Shown here: piece by piece, positions 46,701 to 59,400 of the stretch
Layout: every line of letters begins with the position of its first letter
How positions within the stretch are numbered: the stretch's first letter is position 1
Source of the DNA: Neurospora intermedia
Lineage: Eukaryota > Ascomycota > Sordariomycetes > Sordariales > Sordariaceae
Length of the DNA stretch: 64,000 nucleotides
NCBI GenBank assembly: GCA_037102815.1
Contig: BTPP01000002.1
Location: forward strand, 5,022,001 to 5,086,000
Direction: 5' to 3'
The notes under the pieces: generated by a model
Told to the model about the DNA's origin: nothing
The model's database searches: none
What the model saw: only the letters and a program-made list of their open reading frames with translations
Made by a program: the position numbers and the translations under genes

Positions 46701-47054
46701 TGATTTATGGCCTCTTGTACGTAAAGAAGATTCACTTTGAGACCTGGACGTTGTGGTGATGACACTTTAATGTGGTGATGGACAAGCGTAGAGGTGGTGT
46801 TTTGTGTGTACGGTGATATGTTTGCTATCTACCTGCATACCACTGTAGTTCTAAAAGCCCAGGCACCCCACCCGCTGATGGCGGCGCTGTAATGCACGAT
46901 CTGGAGCCCCAGTCGGCATGTGGTCCATGTTATGAGCGCTAACACACACCGACCCGTAACGGCAATTCATTCTTTCCGAAAACACGTCAGTCACCTCATC
47001 CCGTCGACACAACACAACATCTGTCTCTCCATACAACAAAAACATCATACAACA
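46701..47054. promoter_or_regulatory. Short intergenic gap between cao-1 and the transcription factor gene
   Basis: This 354-base gap must hold the cao-1 3' end and the regulator's promoter, both on the - strand. No TATA-like element stands out. Confidence 0.4.
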
Positions 47055-48698
47055 TCAAAGGGGCGCCGGGTGTCCATCAACATCCGACCTGTCGACCCAG
47101 TTACCGTGCAGACCCGGCCTCAACCGCACCGGCAACTTGATGAGGGCCACCTCTTTGGTCAAGTCCTTGGTGTCCAACACGGCGAGCTCGCTGCACATGT
47201 CCTCGTAGTTGGCCAGCAACACCATCACATATCCATCGCCCTCCGCCGCTTCTGAGTTACGCGGGATGAATATGCACTCGCCCGTGAGCTTGCGCGGTCC
47301 GGGAAGGTACCGCTGAATGTTCCCTGTCTCGTGGTTCAAGTGAGCGAGGCCGTTGGACATGGGCGCGCCCCCTCCAGCGCGCGGCATGACAAACTCAAAG
47401 TCGGTCACCCCTGGTTTGCGGTCGAAAATGCAGAAGAAGGTGTGCTTGTGCTGCCGCGTTGCCACACGGTCATCAATGCGCGGAAACTCCATGTCGTCGT
47501 CCACCAGATATGTCGGCTCTGCCAGCTGAAGCTTGTCTGACTGGTAGTCGAGCACAAAGTTGGCAAAGTGCGCTTCCACCTCGCCCGGCCTGGGCCCCTT
47601 GCCGTACGCGTCTGGCCACCAGAAGAAGACATTGTCCTTGGCGTAGGCCATCTGGAGCTGGATGTGGCCCTTGTCGTCCTCGAACGCGTTGGCAACGTGG
47701 CCGGCGAATCCATGCGGCGCCTCAAACCACTTGACATCGCTGCCCTGGGCCCCTCTGCGCGGCAAGACTCCGATATACATGGGAATGCTGTAGTCCCACT
47801 GCCAATGGTCGCCGCCTTGTTTCATGCGCTGTACATCGCACACGAGGGGTATTATGGGGAAGATGACAAAGTTCTCGGTGACCGCAAAGTCATGGATCAT
47901 ACCGCACACCGGGCTCACCAGCCAGACGGTCTCGGCGATCTTGCCGTCGGGTCCGAAACTGTAGTAGCAGATATCGCGGGTGCCGTCTCCCTTGGCTTCG
48001 TATCCGAAGCACACCATCTCCCGCGTCACCGGATCGAACTTGGGGTGTGCTGTGAACGTGAGGCTCGGGAGCTGCCCGTCAAAGTCATAGACGCCAAACG
48101 TCTCGAGCGTCTCGGGGTCCATGGCGTAGGGCGGTGAATCCTCTTTGAGTGCGAGAAGCTGGCCACGCCAGTAGACAATGTTGGTGTTGGCAGTCGACCG
48201 GATCTTGAATTCGACCAGGTCGGTGTATTTGTTTCTGTATTTGCCTGAGCGACTCGCATGTCAGCGCTTCAGCTGCTCTGATGTTGCAAGACAGTGATGC
48301 TACTCACCCAGCAGGGATCGGCGTGCTTCTGCCTCACGGACAAACTTCTCGGTCCGCACATAACGCTGCTTGAGGTCAACATGACCGTCCTTGAAGTAGA
48401 AGCCACTGATGTTGCCGTCGCCATTGAACCACGGATCATTGGGGATGAAGGATGGCAAGTGTGGTTCCGGCATGACACGATAAAAGGTGCCCTCTATGCT
48501 CTTGGGGATTTCTCCGACTACCTCCAAATTGGTGATCTCGCCTTCGAATCGAACCGGTCTCATGAAACCCGCTGTGTTTTGGCCTTGGAAGTACCTCGGC
48601 GCCGGTGGAAGTTCTTCCGGTTGTTTTCCAGGGATCGCGTCCTTGACACCATTGCCATGGCTGTCTTTGGGCGCATCGGAGAAGACGTATTCAGCCAT
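47055..48698 (-). CDS. cao-1: Stilbene/carotenoid-cleavage-type oxygenase (CAO-1-like), 526 aa, 2 exons
   Basis: The exons are 48698-48308 and 48244-47055 (391 + 1190 bases = 526 codons plus stop). The intron runs from GTGAGT to gctcag and joins LLG to KYRNKYTDL. The protein is a seven-bladed propeller oxygenase of the carotenoid cleavage/lignostilbene dioxygenase/RPE65 family. The four iron-binding histidines of the family fall at residues 197 (TAHPKF), 248 (MIHDF), 313 (FAGHV) and 510 (LHGNW). These positions are those I remember for Neurospora crassa CAO-1, which cleaves resveratrol-type stilbenes rather than carotenoids, and the whole sequence looks close to it. The expected reaction is O2-dependent cleavage of the interphenyl double bond to aromatic aldehydes, in the cytosol (no signal peptide or membrane segment). 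The start MAEYVFSD is the only sensible one. A TATA-like element lies about 120 bases upstream. Confidence 0.95.
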
Positions 48699-48814
48699 AA
48701 CGGGAGGAGGAAGCTAAGAACAGCAAGGTTGAAGGAGACAATGCAACGGGATCTGTAGAAGTGATAGGTTTGCTTCGAGGTGGTATTGGCTTTCCTGAGA
48801 GCAATTCTCCCGAG

Positions 48815-48822
48815 TTTATATA
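48815..48822 (-). promoter_or_regulatory. TATA-like element upstream of cao-1
   Basis: TATATAAA reads on the - strand about 117-124 bases before the cao-1 ATG. The sequence between it and the ATG has no other ATG in good context. A plausible core promoter; not proven. Confidence 0.4.
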
Positions 48823-51227
48823 ACCGAAAGCTTATGCCAATCAAATGCCATGCGCAACAGACTATCCTACTAAAGCCACTTAACCGGCACTGCTGGTCGC
48901 CTACGACGTTATCCCCGCTCGATTCTAACTTTGAGGTTGGTACAGTATCGCATTGGTCGACAAGCCGATGAGCTATTCTAGGGGTTGGGGGTCGGGGATG
49001 TCGGGTCGGGTCGGGGATAGTCCGGGCCAGCTTCCGACAACCCCTTGGTCACCACGGCTGGCCCGCGGCCGTTCCCCGAGACCTCTTCCCTCCTCTCAGG
49101 ACGACGCCCCCGGCCCATGCTTTTTCACTTCTCACCGTCTGTTCCCCCTCTATACCTACCCTAGACTCTTTCTCCGCCCATCTTGACTTCTATTTCTGGG
49201 GTAGATGTGGAAATGCCGGCAGTCCGAGTGACACACTGTGCCAGGTCCATTGGAATGAGTATAATATAACTTCATGGCCGTGCTCTCTCCATCCAGACAT
49301 AAAGACGGCCAGAGGTTCCGGGGTATCGAAGCTCGTGTGTCCCCCTCAACGTTCTTTGCTGCTGAAAACACTATCCCGATTCCGGTTTCACCCCAATCTA
49401 ACGACCATCATGGCCGCACAACCTAACAGCAGAGCCCTTCCACCTTCCTTTGATGTCACCACCTTTGACAAAGTTATGGATAGCATACCATAGTCACTAT
49501 TGTCGTCCTCAACAATCTTGAATGATCAAATGCGGAGCGGTTCTATGGAGATATGTGGCCTTTGGGTGAGTGAAAATTACTCATTGACCATATCCTGAGC
49601 GATGCCATCTGGCAAAATCAGTCAAAAAAGTCCGAGAGGTAGTCAAGGTTGCCACAACCGGTACAAGTAACCTCTCTTCCCCCTTAAAACCAAAGTTGCA
49701 AAGCCGTATGTATGCAAACTCGTCGAAAAAAAAAAAGGCAATACGTGGTTGCAGCAGTCCCGGAGAGGCAAAGTTAGGCCATCATCCCACGATACGGGAA
49801 CGTCCCGGGAAGTCAGAGGCCGGCTGAGGATGTAGGGTTTGGCGTGTTTTGTTGGTGCTGATTTTCACGTCTATGGACAGTACGTGATTGAAATTGCTTT
49901 AATGGTGTATAGGCCGCATGACGAAGGAAGTAGCATCAAACTTAACAAAAAAAGAAACAGTTTGACGGGCTGGTGAAGAATGCAGAGAGAAATGGGGTGT
50001 CGGAGCATACAACGCATTTGAATTATATGGTTAGGTAGGTTTAGAGGGGAGTTTGACTGGCCTGGCCGTGGAACTGATGAGGACTAGATAAGAAGGGACG
50101 GGATACCCTGAGCCAGATTCTGAGACAGGTGAAGGGCGATGGTTCTGGATTCCGAGAGGATCTTAATGCAGGAGATAGAAGTTGGGCATCCCGAACGGTG
50201 GCCTGGCTGGACGTAGAGGTAAGCTCAAAGGTCGAAGCAGATACCTGCCTAGAGGTACCGATGCATCGCACAGTCAAATGCTTCGTTCCTGGCCTCCTTT
50301 GGGGAGAAATACAAGATGAAGAGAACCCCTTTCCGACAAAGAGTCTCCAGTCAAAGATACTGCCACAAACGCAATGACAGTCTGGTCTAGAACCAGACAA
50401 ATATCTGAAGGGCCTAGAGGTAGTAAGAGCACAGCATACCGCCCGTGGAGTTCAGTCCAGTCCGCAGGCAAAGTTCCATGCGAACCACATCACTGGTTCG
50501 GCACACAGTTTGAACCAAAGCTTTTCACATCTCCATCTCCCAGGGCATCAGAAAGAGACGGGAAGACGGGTCCTTGCACATAAGGCGATTAGGCGAACTA
50601 CCTGGTACATAGGAAGCAGGCGAAAGAGAGATAAAGATCATAAACGTTTCCCATCCCGTCACATCTCCGTTCGTCGGCCGATAATAACGATGCACTGCCA
50701 CGGACTGATTGTAGCAAACCATTCTGTTAAGATGGTGCATCCTTAGGTCGAAAAAGGTACCTAACTAACTACCTATGTGACGAGATATCCTCAACGGCCC
50801 TGCGTCATATCGCTTCCTCCTGGGTAGGCGCTTGTGTAACGCTCGGTTAAAACGAAAGAGCATTTTGGTTGTCTAGAGGTATGTTTCGGATTATGATGAC
50901 AAGGCCAGCAGAAAGGATGTCCTTTATCTTTCTTTTAGAAGCGGTCCGTCATAGGATGGATTACGAGGATGGATGTTTTCGATTCGTTTCGAAAGGGACA
51001 TTTCAGAGACGTGATGGAACTAGGATGGATGTCTCCCGCTGTTGGGTACAAATATGACGGGAAAAGCCGCCCCGGTATTATATGTGACTGCTGCTTCGGC
51101 CCATGTATGTATGTATGTATGTCCTGCGGAGTATGGTAGATATCTTGTGAGTGGTTTGGACTTTTACACGCCTGGGTATGTGGGAGGAGGTATGGGCCAA
51201 AGTATCGGTACTGTCGGGTACGTATTC

Positions 51228-51250
51228 CTTTTTTTTTTTTTTTTTTTTTT
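51228..51250. repeat. Poly-T tract
   Basis: An uninterrupted T run of about 23 bases in non-coding DNA. It is prone to length error in assembly and may be nucleosome-excluding. Confidence 0.85.
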
Positions 51251-53246
51251 CCCTCGATCCCTCAGTGATTACATATCTTTCCTCAACCCCTTCCGTGGTT
51301 ATCATTCGTAGTGCACTGACAAATATATCCGAAGAACGTTTCAGGTTCTGCTTTCCACCGGCTATTCACACCCTTTTCTGCCAGAACTCAGTTCTTCTCG
51401 TTTTCATAGTTACATTTTGGTGGAATACTCACAGTGCTTGCTGCATGCATGTCATCGTAATGGAGATTTCAACAACAAGGGTAATCGAAGAAGGCCTTCG
51501 AAAGACACTCTCCGCTTTATACGAGAGAGGAAACTTCATGATGAGACAATGAAACTCGTGAGATGGCTACATGTTACTCCGCTCTGGGTTTCCGTTTAGA
51601 TCTTGTTGCATATTTCGCGAGCAGGGAAGAAGCTGGACAAAACCCCACGCAGAGAGGTTGAGTGTCATGGAAGGATCGCTGGAGTGTAATTTAGAGTTGG
51701 TTGACAGCTGGGACTACGGAGCTACCTCCGATTTTTTTTTCTAACTACCCACTTCCCTTCAGTCCCACACTCGGTTACTCAACTGGGAATTTCTTGCAGG
51801 TTCGGTTTACGAGTGAAAGCCGAGCCAACAGTCATTTCTTCGATCTATGTACCCGGAGCACACACACATCAGTGCCAATCCCGGCTTTACGCTAAAGATT
51901 CCCAATCGAGTCAAGCACAGACGCGAACGACAGTTCATCCCATCCATCCTGCCAGTATAATCTCCCTATATCTCGTCCTGCCAAAAGGGTTATAGGTATC
52001 GTCCTGCCGAAAAAGCATAATTGAGCCTCGTATGAGCAAATCAAGTTCTGGACACCGCCACAGCAAGGCCGTTATCTGTCACCATCCCCCGTTACCATGG
52101 TTTGGTTCCAGCATCGGGCCTTGTTCCTGTTAGTGCCCGGGATGCCATGTACGTGCTCGAACTCTTCCATCGTCCCATTTCGATGTACTGTAGGGCTCGC
52201 GGAGGGAGTTTCAGAACTTCCACTGGTAATACTCACAACATCGTGAAGCTCCTTGATGCTAATAATGATGACGATGATGATAATGATGATGGGTGGGGTA
52301 AGAAGAGCCGTCACATTGTATGTAGAGCTACACTACCTACCTACCTACCTATGTAGCCCCCCCCCCCCTTCCCCGCCAAAAGGTACTGCAATTTGGACAG
52401 CGCATGTGTAAGTACCGCTCCATGTACCTGTACAAACCCAACCCAACCCAACCCTCTTCTCATCGGTCAGGTCGTTACATGGAAGCCGTTGTTGCGTCGT
52501 TGCAGGCAGTGCGGTACCTGCTTGAGCGAGCTGCAGCAGAGCCACACCACTCACACACCATCACACCATACCATGCATGTATGTAGAAACCCCTGCAGAT
52601 GCTAACCCTCCATTTGCTAAATATGTCAGTTGCCCGTAATCCATCTTATGCACAAAGGTAGAGGTAGCGTTGGATTGCTGCGCTTTAGCCCGCTATGCAA
52701 GCCAAAGCGGATCGGGATCTAGCGCCTAGCGTCATGCATGTAAGCTGTAATGGAAGCTTCGTTGGTGTGTGTGGGTGTGGGTGGGACCTTTGCGATATGT
52801 AGGGCGAACTTGAAATTCCATGGAGGGTACTGTAGAGTCTAGAGCCCAGGTAGCAGCTTTTCCTTTCTTTTCTTTTCTCGCCTTTTAGATTCTAATCTAC
52901 CTACGTCCTAAACACGGGATCGATCGAAACCGAACCCATAAGCACTTGCCAGCTTGTAGCTCGGCGGAAGGAAACCTATTGGGCCCCGAAGCTGAGAGGA
53001 TAACGCGAGATGTGACGGTTTTTTTTCTTTTTGTCCATCTTTTCTTTCTTCCCTTTTTTTGCCATCTCAAGTTCTGGGTTTTTCTTTTCAATCTATTTTC
53101 GTCTGACGGTTTCTCGCCCACCGTTCCGTAGTCTACAATATATCCTCAATTCATACCACATTTTCCAACCCAAGAGGAAGGTACCTATACAGCAAACATA
53201 TTAACCGCCAACCACCTAGCCAGCAGCAACCCTAATAAATCGAAAC

Positions 53247-53300
53247 TTCCTTCCTTCCTTCCTTCCTTCCATCCTTCCTTCCTTCCTTCCATCCTTCCAT
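53247..53300. repeat. (TTCC)n microsatellite
   Basis: About thirteen TTCC units with a few A substitutions (CCATCC). A simple pyrimidine repeat in intergenic DNA. Confidence 0.9.
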
Positions 53301-53719
53301 CAAACAATACTATAATATTCCTCAAGTTGTTTCCCTCGCTCCTTCCCCCCAGCAGCCAAAACCAGCCGGGTCCTTACATCTCTAATCCTCCTCTTAGCTA
53401 CAAACTAACCCACCGGATGCCGCACCCCCAGTACCCCGCCCCCGGACCCGGACCCGATTCTGCGGGGAACCTCACGCAGGTACTGCCCTCACTGGGATAA
53501 GGTACGGGGATCACTAGAGACGGGACCGAAGCGACGAAAGACATGGCCAGGCTGGTACTAGGTAGGTAATATGGAATTCCAAACCAGACCGCCGCGGCGG
53601 GCGGGAGTTACGTTGCACGGCGTCTTCCCTTGCGCAAGGGCTTGTTTGCGGGGCGGGTATGTATGTAGAAGAATATGATAGAAGGCAACTGGAAGCGTGG
53701 AGAATAACCGTCACTGTAT

Positions 53720-53741
53720 CTACCTAGGTACCTAGGTACCT
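53720..53741. repeat. CCTAGGTA-type palindromic repeat
   Basis: TACCTAGGTACCTAGGTA is a perfect self-complementary tandem of CCTAGGTA, the clearest copy in the window. Confidence 0.75.
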
Positions 53742-54392
53742 GTAAACACCCGCGCGCGGAACAGAACATAGAAGAAGCGGACATCGATGGAAGTTTCCAT
53801 CCATGCCGTAGAATCCGGGGGACGGGGGTTCCAATCTGTAACGCGCCGAAGGCCCGAAGGGAAACTCGGAGTTTTGGGGGGGGGACTAAAGGGAAGAAAA
53901 TTGGTTGGATGACTGGGTCTGTTTAGGGATACGTCGTGCTGAGTGGATGAAACTACCAGACCACCATGTACGGCCGATACATAAGGTACATGAATCTATT
54001 TGATATCTTGCAGTGATGGTTTGTTTTCCGAGGTTTAGGAAGAAGTCCACGGCGATGGCACAAGGATGACTCGAGTGACAGACAGCACGAGCCTAGAGCT
54101 GCTTCTTGGGAAAGTACCATGCAGATAAAACACACACACACACAAGATGTTTTTTTTCCCAGGTCAGTTTCGCGAAGATGGCCGGCCAGGTCTTTCTCAG
54201 TCTGGCCAGTTTCGGCTCTCTCTCTCTCTTTTAGTCTGCCGAAGATCACGGTACAAAGTCTAGACTTGATCTGCCAAGCTGAGCGTCACTTGGTAGGATG
54301 GATCGAGTCAAGGGAGGGACAGCCTAATGAGGAAACCGTTACCTAATAATAGGGCTAACGATATTCGTTTTTGGTTACCTATACATCGATCT

Positions 54393-54410
54393 GTACCTAG
54401 GTACCTAGGT
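54393..54410. repeat. CCTAGGTA-type palindromic repeat
   Basis: GTACCTAGGTACCTAGGT repeats the unit seen at 53720-53741, about 670 bases away. Confidence 0.7.
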
Positions 54411-56019
54411 TGATCAGGAAACGCCTGTAGTTGCCTCAATTTTCATATGAAGGCTTATTGTCGTCCAGCATATGTATTGTGTTGCTACTACTTAGTCTAG
54501 AAGCGGGTCGGTCTGGTATCACGTTAACGATCAGCAACTATGTAACTGGATGTAAGTAAGTGATCATGTGTGTACGGTGTGTGTGTTCAACGTGACGCAA
54601 TCTCGGCTATACTTTAACGAAAAAAAGAAAAGAAAAGAAAAGAAAAGCAAGCGAAGCGTGCTACATCACCTACCTACAAGGCTACAACAGATCCATTCTA
54701 GGGCTGACACCAACATTCCTGTGGGTAACAATCGCAAGCCCTCAAGTTCCCTAATCCATCTCTATGCAGCATCTGAAACGAAAGTCGCAAGAGTTGCGCC
54801 TTATGTCCGAGACAACAGCGATGAGGCTCAATTCGACAATTGACAGGTGGAATTAAACCCCCATGAAAAAAAGCCACAGTTACACACACACACACCAGGC
54901 ATGCATGCAAGACATTCGATGGAAACGTTGCCAGAGGAAAAGTGTCCACTGCTTGCTTGCTTCTATGTGTCTTCGGACTCTTGTGTTCTGTTACACAATA
55001 AAGAGTAAACTCGGAGTTTGCCCTTTGTTTGTAAGAGATCATTGTTAAGTGTTAGTGCATGAGCTGTTATAGGGCCGCTTAAACTAAGTAATGATAATAA
55101 GTCGTAACGAGACCTTGTTACACGGAGTCTGATTCAGGGACTTTGCACTTACAACTGTATAAGTGTAGTTCAAAATATCATAGTGTACGGTCGGTGGTTG
55201 AACATATACCCCTTTTGGGAAGTCCGGTGAAGTACTCGAGTCCTCGTGTATCGACTTATTCTTTAATTATTCCTATCTTTGCGCTACCTTTTCATATTCC
55301 TCCCTTTTTGAGCCCATACCAGGGTATTCCCTTCAAGACCATTCTGGTCTTCCCTTCTATAACAGACGCTTGAAAACCATTTTTGATCATCCCACCAAAT
55401 GAGAAATAACAGAAGAGAGACGCGTACCCATAACCTTCTTAGAAACCCTCTCTTTGTCCGTCTAACCAGGTATATCCATCAAAGCCGTGAAACTCCATCT
55501 AGCTAGTGATTGTTGTTTGTCTTTTTGAGCGCGCGTGCTACAACGTGTAACCATGAACTATCGCAAAAGGTCGAGGGAAAACACGCCAAAGGGTAACCAG
55601 TATTCACCCGTGGATCCGGCCGGTACCTAGGCAAGGTTCGTTTTGGAAGTGTTGATAGCCTGTTCTTCCCCCCAAGAAGCATGACTGAGTAACTGACAGC
55701 GGGCGGCGCAAGATCCAACACAGCGGAATCCGGGGTCCGCCATTTCCGCTAGTTGGATAAGGGTATTTCCCGAGATGGCACACTCTTCTCAAGCACGCAC
55801 CCGCCGCCCCTAGGAGCGGCCGTAATGCCATACCTGCAAGTAAAGTGTGTGTGTGTGCACCGTCTGTTGTCATTGTGAATAAGGGGGAAGCATGGAATTT
55901 CGCAAAATGAACCACGAGGGTGCCCGAGAATAATGGGTGTGACGACGGCCGTTAGGCTCTCGAGTGGTGTTGTCCGCCGGTTTCCGACCGAAGATTGCAA
56001 AACACAAAAAAAAAAAAAA

Positions 56020-56248
56020 TCATCGCGCATCGTCTTGGGGTTCGTACTTAGCCGCGGCAGCGTTTGTTCCGTTGCCTGAAGACACTGATCGGGCAAGTGC
56101 CAACAACCTGCCGTAAAAACGATTAGCCTCCAAACGGAAACCATCATTGGCAGAACCGCTTTTCACTTTGTGCAACTTACCGATACTTGCAACGGAACGA
56201 CCAGCCACAGCCCCAGAATAATCCCCATAGCACACCTATCAGAACCAT
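56020..56248 (-). CDS. Candidate spliced micro-gene, 51 aa, membrane-like N-terminus
   Basis: Exons 56248-56181 and 56107-56020 join across a 73-base intron with a GTAAGT donor, a GCTAATC branch-like motif and a cggcag acceptor, all strong fungal signals. The joined frame (68 + 88 = 156 bases) gives 51 residues. It has a Trp/Gly/Leu hydrophobic segment (VLIGVLWGLFWGCGW) that could cross a membrane, a basic turn (RCKYR) and a polar tail ending in TGA. No family is recognised. It may be a stand-alone micro-protein or the last exons of a longer gene starting upstream, for example with the Cys-rich frame at 56314-56481. I could not find a phase-correct junction between the two. Confidence 0.4.
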
Positions 56249-56313
56249 TTTCCAAGGGACATGGCAAAACCCTCAGTGGCTGAGATCTGTGCCGGCCAGG
56301 TACAGAAGCGGGC

Positions 56314-56481
56314 TCAAGCAGACCCTGGGATGCAGGGACGGCACGTTCTCATCTTGCAGTACCGGCACTCATAGATGAAGTAATGGGGCCCTGACTGGCA
56401 TAGCTGACATGTCCATTGGATCAAGCTACTCTCTGACTTGATCAGGACGAAGTGGTGCGCGCAGCCGTTGGAAAGTGCCAT
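56314..56481 (-). CDS. Candidate small Cys-rich zinc-binding-like protein, 55 aa
   Basis: An ATG-initiated frame of 55 residues contains six cysteines at 25, 28, 39, 42, 47 and 50, spaced C-x2-C-x10-C-x2-C-x4-C-x2-C around the ordered stretch SGPHYFIYE. Such paired knuckles usually bind zinc, and the W-x-C-x2-C start with GPH and E-C-x2-C looks like a short fungal family I have seen but cannot name. There is no signal peptide, so disulphides are less likely than metal. It lies 65 bases upstream of the spliced micro-gene on the same strand. The regular cysteine pattern is the main reason to take it as real. It could be one exon of a larger gene. Confidence 0.45.
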   Translation of the reverse strand: MALSNGCAHHFVLIKSESSLIQWTCQLCQSGPHYFIYECRYCKMRTCRPCIPGSA

Positions 56482-59400
56482 TATGATAGTTCGACGGTGC
56501 TGTTTGGTCACTCGTAGAAGGCCAGACTAACTTGAAGCCACCTGGTTGGTTGCCGAAATGGATGTTCAAAAATTCAATACCCGTATAAAGCTGTCACTGC
56601 CGGTAACGTTGGGCCTCGGCGTTATTTGAGGACTCTTGCCTGAAAAGTGATGCACTCTGATAGGACGTTAGAACCAAAGGGAAAGCCAGGAAAAGACTGC
56701 TTGGGTGATAGGAGCATCAGGATTGCCCGACTACAGAAATATTAAGATCTCTCTTACCGATTTGTGTAACACAGCGGCCTATAATTGTCTTTCTGGACAA
56801 CGCAGAAGATAAGTGTACGCGGGTGAGTTCGAGTGAAGTCGAGATGAGATGTGGAAGGTTTTTGGAAGGCTGAGTAGTCACTGCTGATTTCTGGCCTCAG
56901 GAGGAAGAATGGAAGGGAGGATCCAGGCTAGATATAGTTCACAACCGAAGCAGGTGAAGTTGGAGTCTATGGCAAGCTGGAGCCGCGGACGTTTGGTGAA
57001 GGGCAACGGCCGGTGTTTGTAAAACGTGAAGCTCAAGTTTTTCGACGGGTATCGAACTGAAGTAAACGGAGATAGATGGGTCAGGCCTTTGTTCTTGTGG
57101 TTTTAGCCGTTTGAGAGTTCGAGCATGCTTCTATAAAGGCTGGTAGCTTGACACAGTGACCCGTCAAATCCAAGGTGGGAAAAGTTGGGACGACCCAGCG
57201 GCATGACGAAGCGTGGTTTCCGAATTCGAGAAGAAGGGGTCCTTGGTCCGTCACCGTTCCAGAGACATTACACGGGCCCGGAAAATGGGGATGGGGGAGA
57301 TAGAGTAGCCGGCCTCAAAATCATTGACCTCAGAGTAGGTCTGAGTAGCAGGGCGAAGTAGATGATGGCCATGTCCCTGCCAGTTCCATCCCTGCAGAGA
57401 GGATCCCGTCATATTCTCTTTCCACAGGCCTGGTACATATAACCTGACTGGAACCACAGATGTCCGGGCCCCGGACATCCAACGTCAAGAGCCGGAGACC
57501 GGGGCAGGCCACATGGGGAGAAACAGCAGAGTGATAACATGGAAAGGGACTACCTAGGTCAGTTAGCACCACCCGGCCCCACGAGTTTCCAGTTTCCATG
57601 TACCTAGCAGATTGTCTAGCTCCACTAGGTGCTGCCCTAGCGTACCACCCCTAGCCTGGAGGGTAGTGCTTGTTAGAGGAGAGGTACGTAGTGTAGAGGT
57701 GTATTGGCCCTGTCACCTATGTATCTCTGGTACCGGGTACATGCACTGTTTCCAGGTGGCTTGAAGGACTCGCTATGTACACCAGAAGTTAGGGTACAAC
57801 TGGATATGTAGGGTGCTGGAGGCATCTCGATTCAGCGTTGTATGTGGCATCTCTTGGCGGTTTCCATGTATACCACCGTTACGGCACTTGTACATAAGTG
57901 GTACAGGGTCATGGGGATGCATTTGCCCACAGCTCAGGCTCAGCTTAGTGGGTGGTGGGGGTGTTGCAAATGTCTTTCCGGGCCTAGTTTCCCACAGCGT
58001 CACCGTGTCGCGTGTTTCTCGATCATCACATCCTTTTTCCTGGTACCTGGTGTGATTGAGGACGACGACAACAACGAAACAGATCCATAAAAGCCAAACA
58101 ACCACTTACCGCCGGTTTCGGCACCAAATCGGCACTAGCCACAGTTGAAATGACATCCATTGGATTGAAAAGGATTGGCGACATATCAGCCAAGTCGGAG
58201 ACAGCAGGGCATTCCCGACGGCAACAAGACCGCCAAAACACTTGAACCGGGCAGAACACCGCACTTGTTGTGTCTTTGATGACGAGGGAACCCTGTACTT
58301 ATGCCGTCCAAAGCCTTGCTGAATCGTGTCCCTTGGCAGAATCATGACCCTTCTGGGGTTACGATTGGGTAGCTTGGGGCTATTCGGAGCATCACGAACC
58401 GACTTATCGAGGCGAATCAGCCGTCAACCTTGGATCCGGCCGTTTTCCTTGCGCCGTGGCCTTACGGACAGGTCTAGGGACTCAAATAGGGTGGAAGACT
58501 TGACAACTGAGCCGTCACCCAAAGACATTGATGCTTTCCCGGAGAGCTGGGAATGCGCAAGAGCCCGCGAAAACAAGGGATTAGCAGCAATCCAGCAGCT
58601 CGCCAAACGGTCAAAAAGAGGAAGTCCATTGGTTCATCCAGTCGTCTCGCCGCAAACGAGGGGGATGTCTCGGATGGGAAAATCGACAACCAGCCTTGGG
58701 AAACACTCGGGCGGCAGTTTGACGCCACGGAATGCTGCACGACGTCTATGGAGCGACGTTGTACGAAACAGACCATTGAAAGTCCAAAGGATATCCCAGC
58801 TCCATGCTCCGATGTCCCCGACCGGCCACTGGAGCAGACGACAGCTGGATGAGGCAGTCGGCCGGCGGTGAGTTCGAGCATGTTGCATCCCATATGGACG
58901 ACATGGGACGCCGTCTCCTTTGCTTTGACCTGTTCGACTGGGGGTCGGTGTGAAGGGGGTGACGAAGTGTAGACGGGAGTCTTCAGCCGAGAAGCGTTCA
59001 CAGCCAACATTCAGCGGCACTCTATGGGGATCAGGATGCCCAAAAGACGGGGGTAAAGCGCAGGATTCACTAGTTTCCTGGCCCAATGTCCACTAATTCC
59101 CCATCATAGGTTTGGAGGACGGTCTATCGGATGTGCCCAACTCGAGTCTAGTGATTGGTGGCCAATCGAATGGGACGGGGGACGATGGTATGCCCAGGAA
59201 CGTGAAAGAGTCACTCGATAATCTTCTCTTTTCTCCGCCACCCGGTCCGTAGAGGTCATCACGGCGATGAGGTCCTGAGAGATGTCGACTGGCAATAGCG
59301 CTTGGGTTTCGCTGAAGACGGAATGTGGAGAGGAGCCGGGTGAAACGGCCATGAAGATGTGGTGCTTGTGTGATGGCCCACGGTGGCTTGTTTTGGGTCT

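Larger units (their letters stand above)
48823..56019. other. Long intergenic region, no gene seen
   Basis: Roughly 7 kb without a defensible gene. Open stretches are short, overlap on both strands and lack motifs. It is rich in simple repeats: poly-T (51228-51250), CTAC array and C run (52331-52371), ACCCA units (52436-52454), TTCC array (53247-53300), CCTAGGTA palindromes (53720-53741, 54393-54410), AAAAG units (about 54619-54647). The part nearest 48.8-49.2 kb is the cao-1 upstream region. Spliced micro-genes could escape detection by eye. Confidence 0.45.

Noticed and set aside
50041-51600. Cluster of medium-length frames around the poly-T tract
   Set aside because: Frames are opened by poly-T and TATG repeats and lack motifs.
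58326-58871. 181-codon + strand frame
   Set aside because: Basic, low in ordered hydrophobic pattern, matched by equally long antisense frames; no homology recognised.
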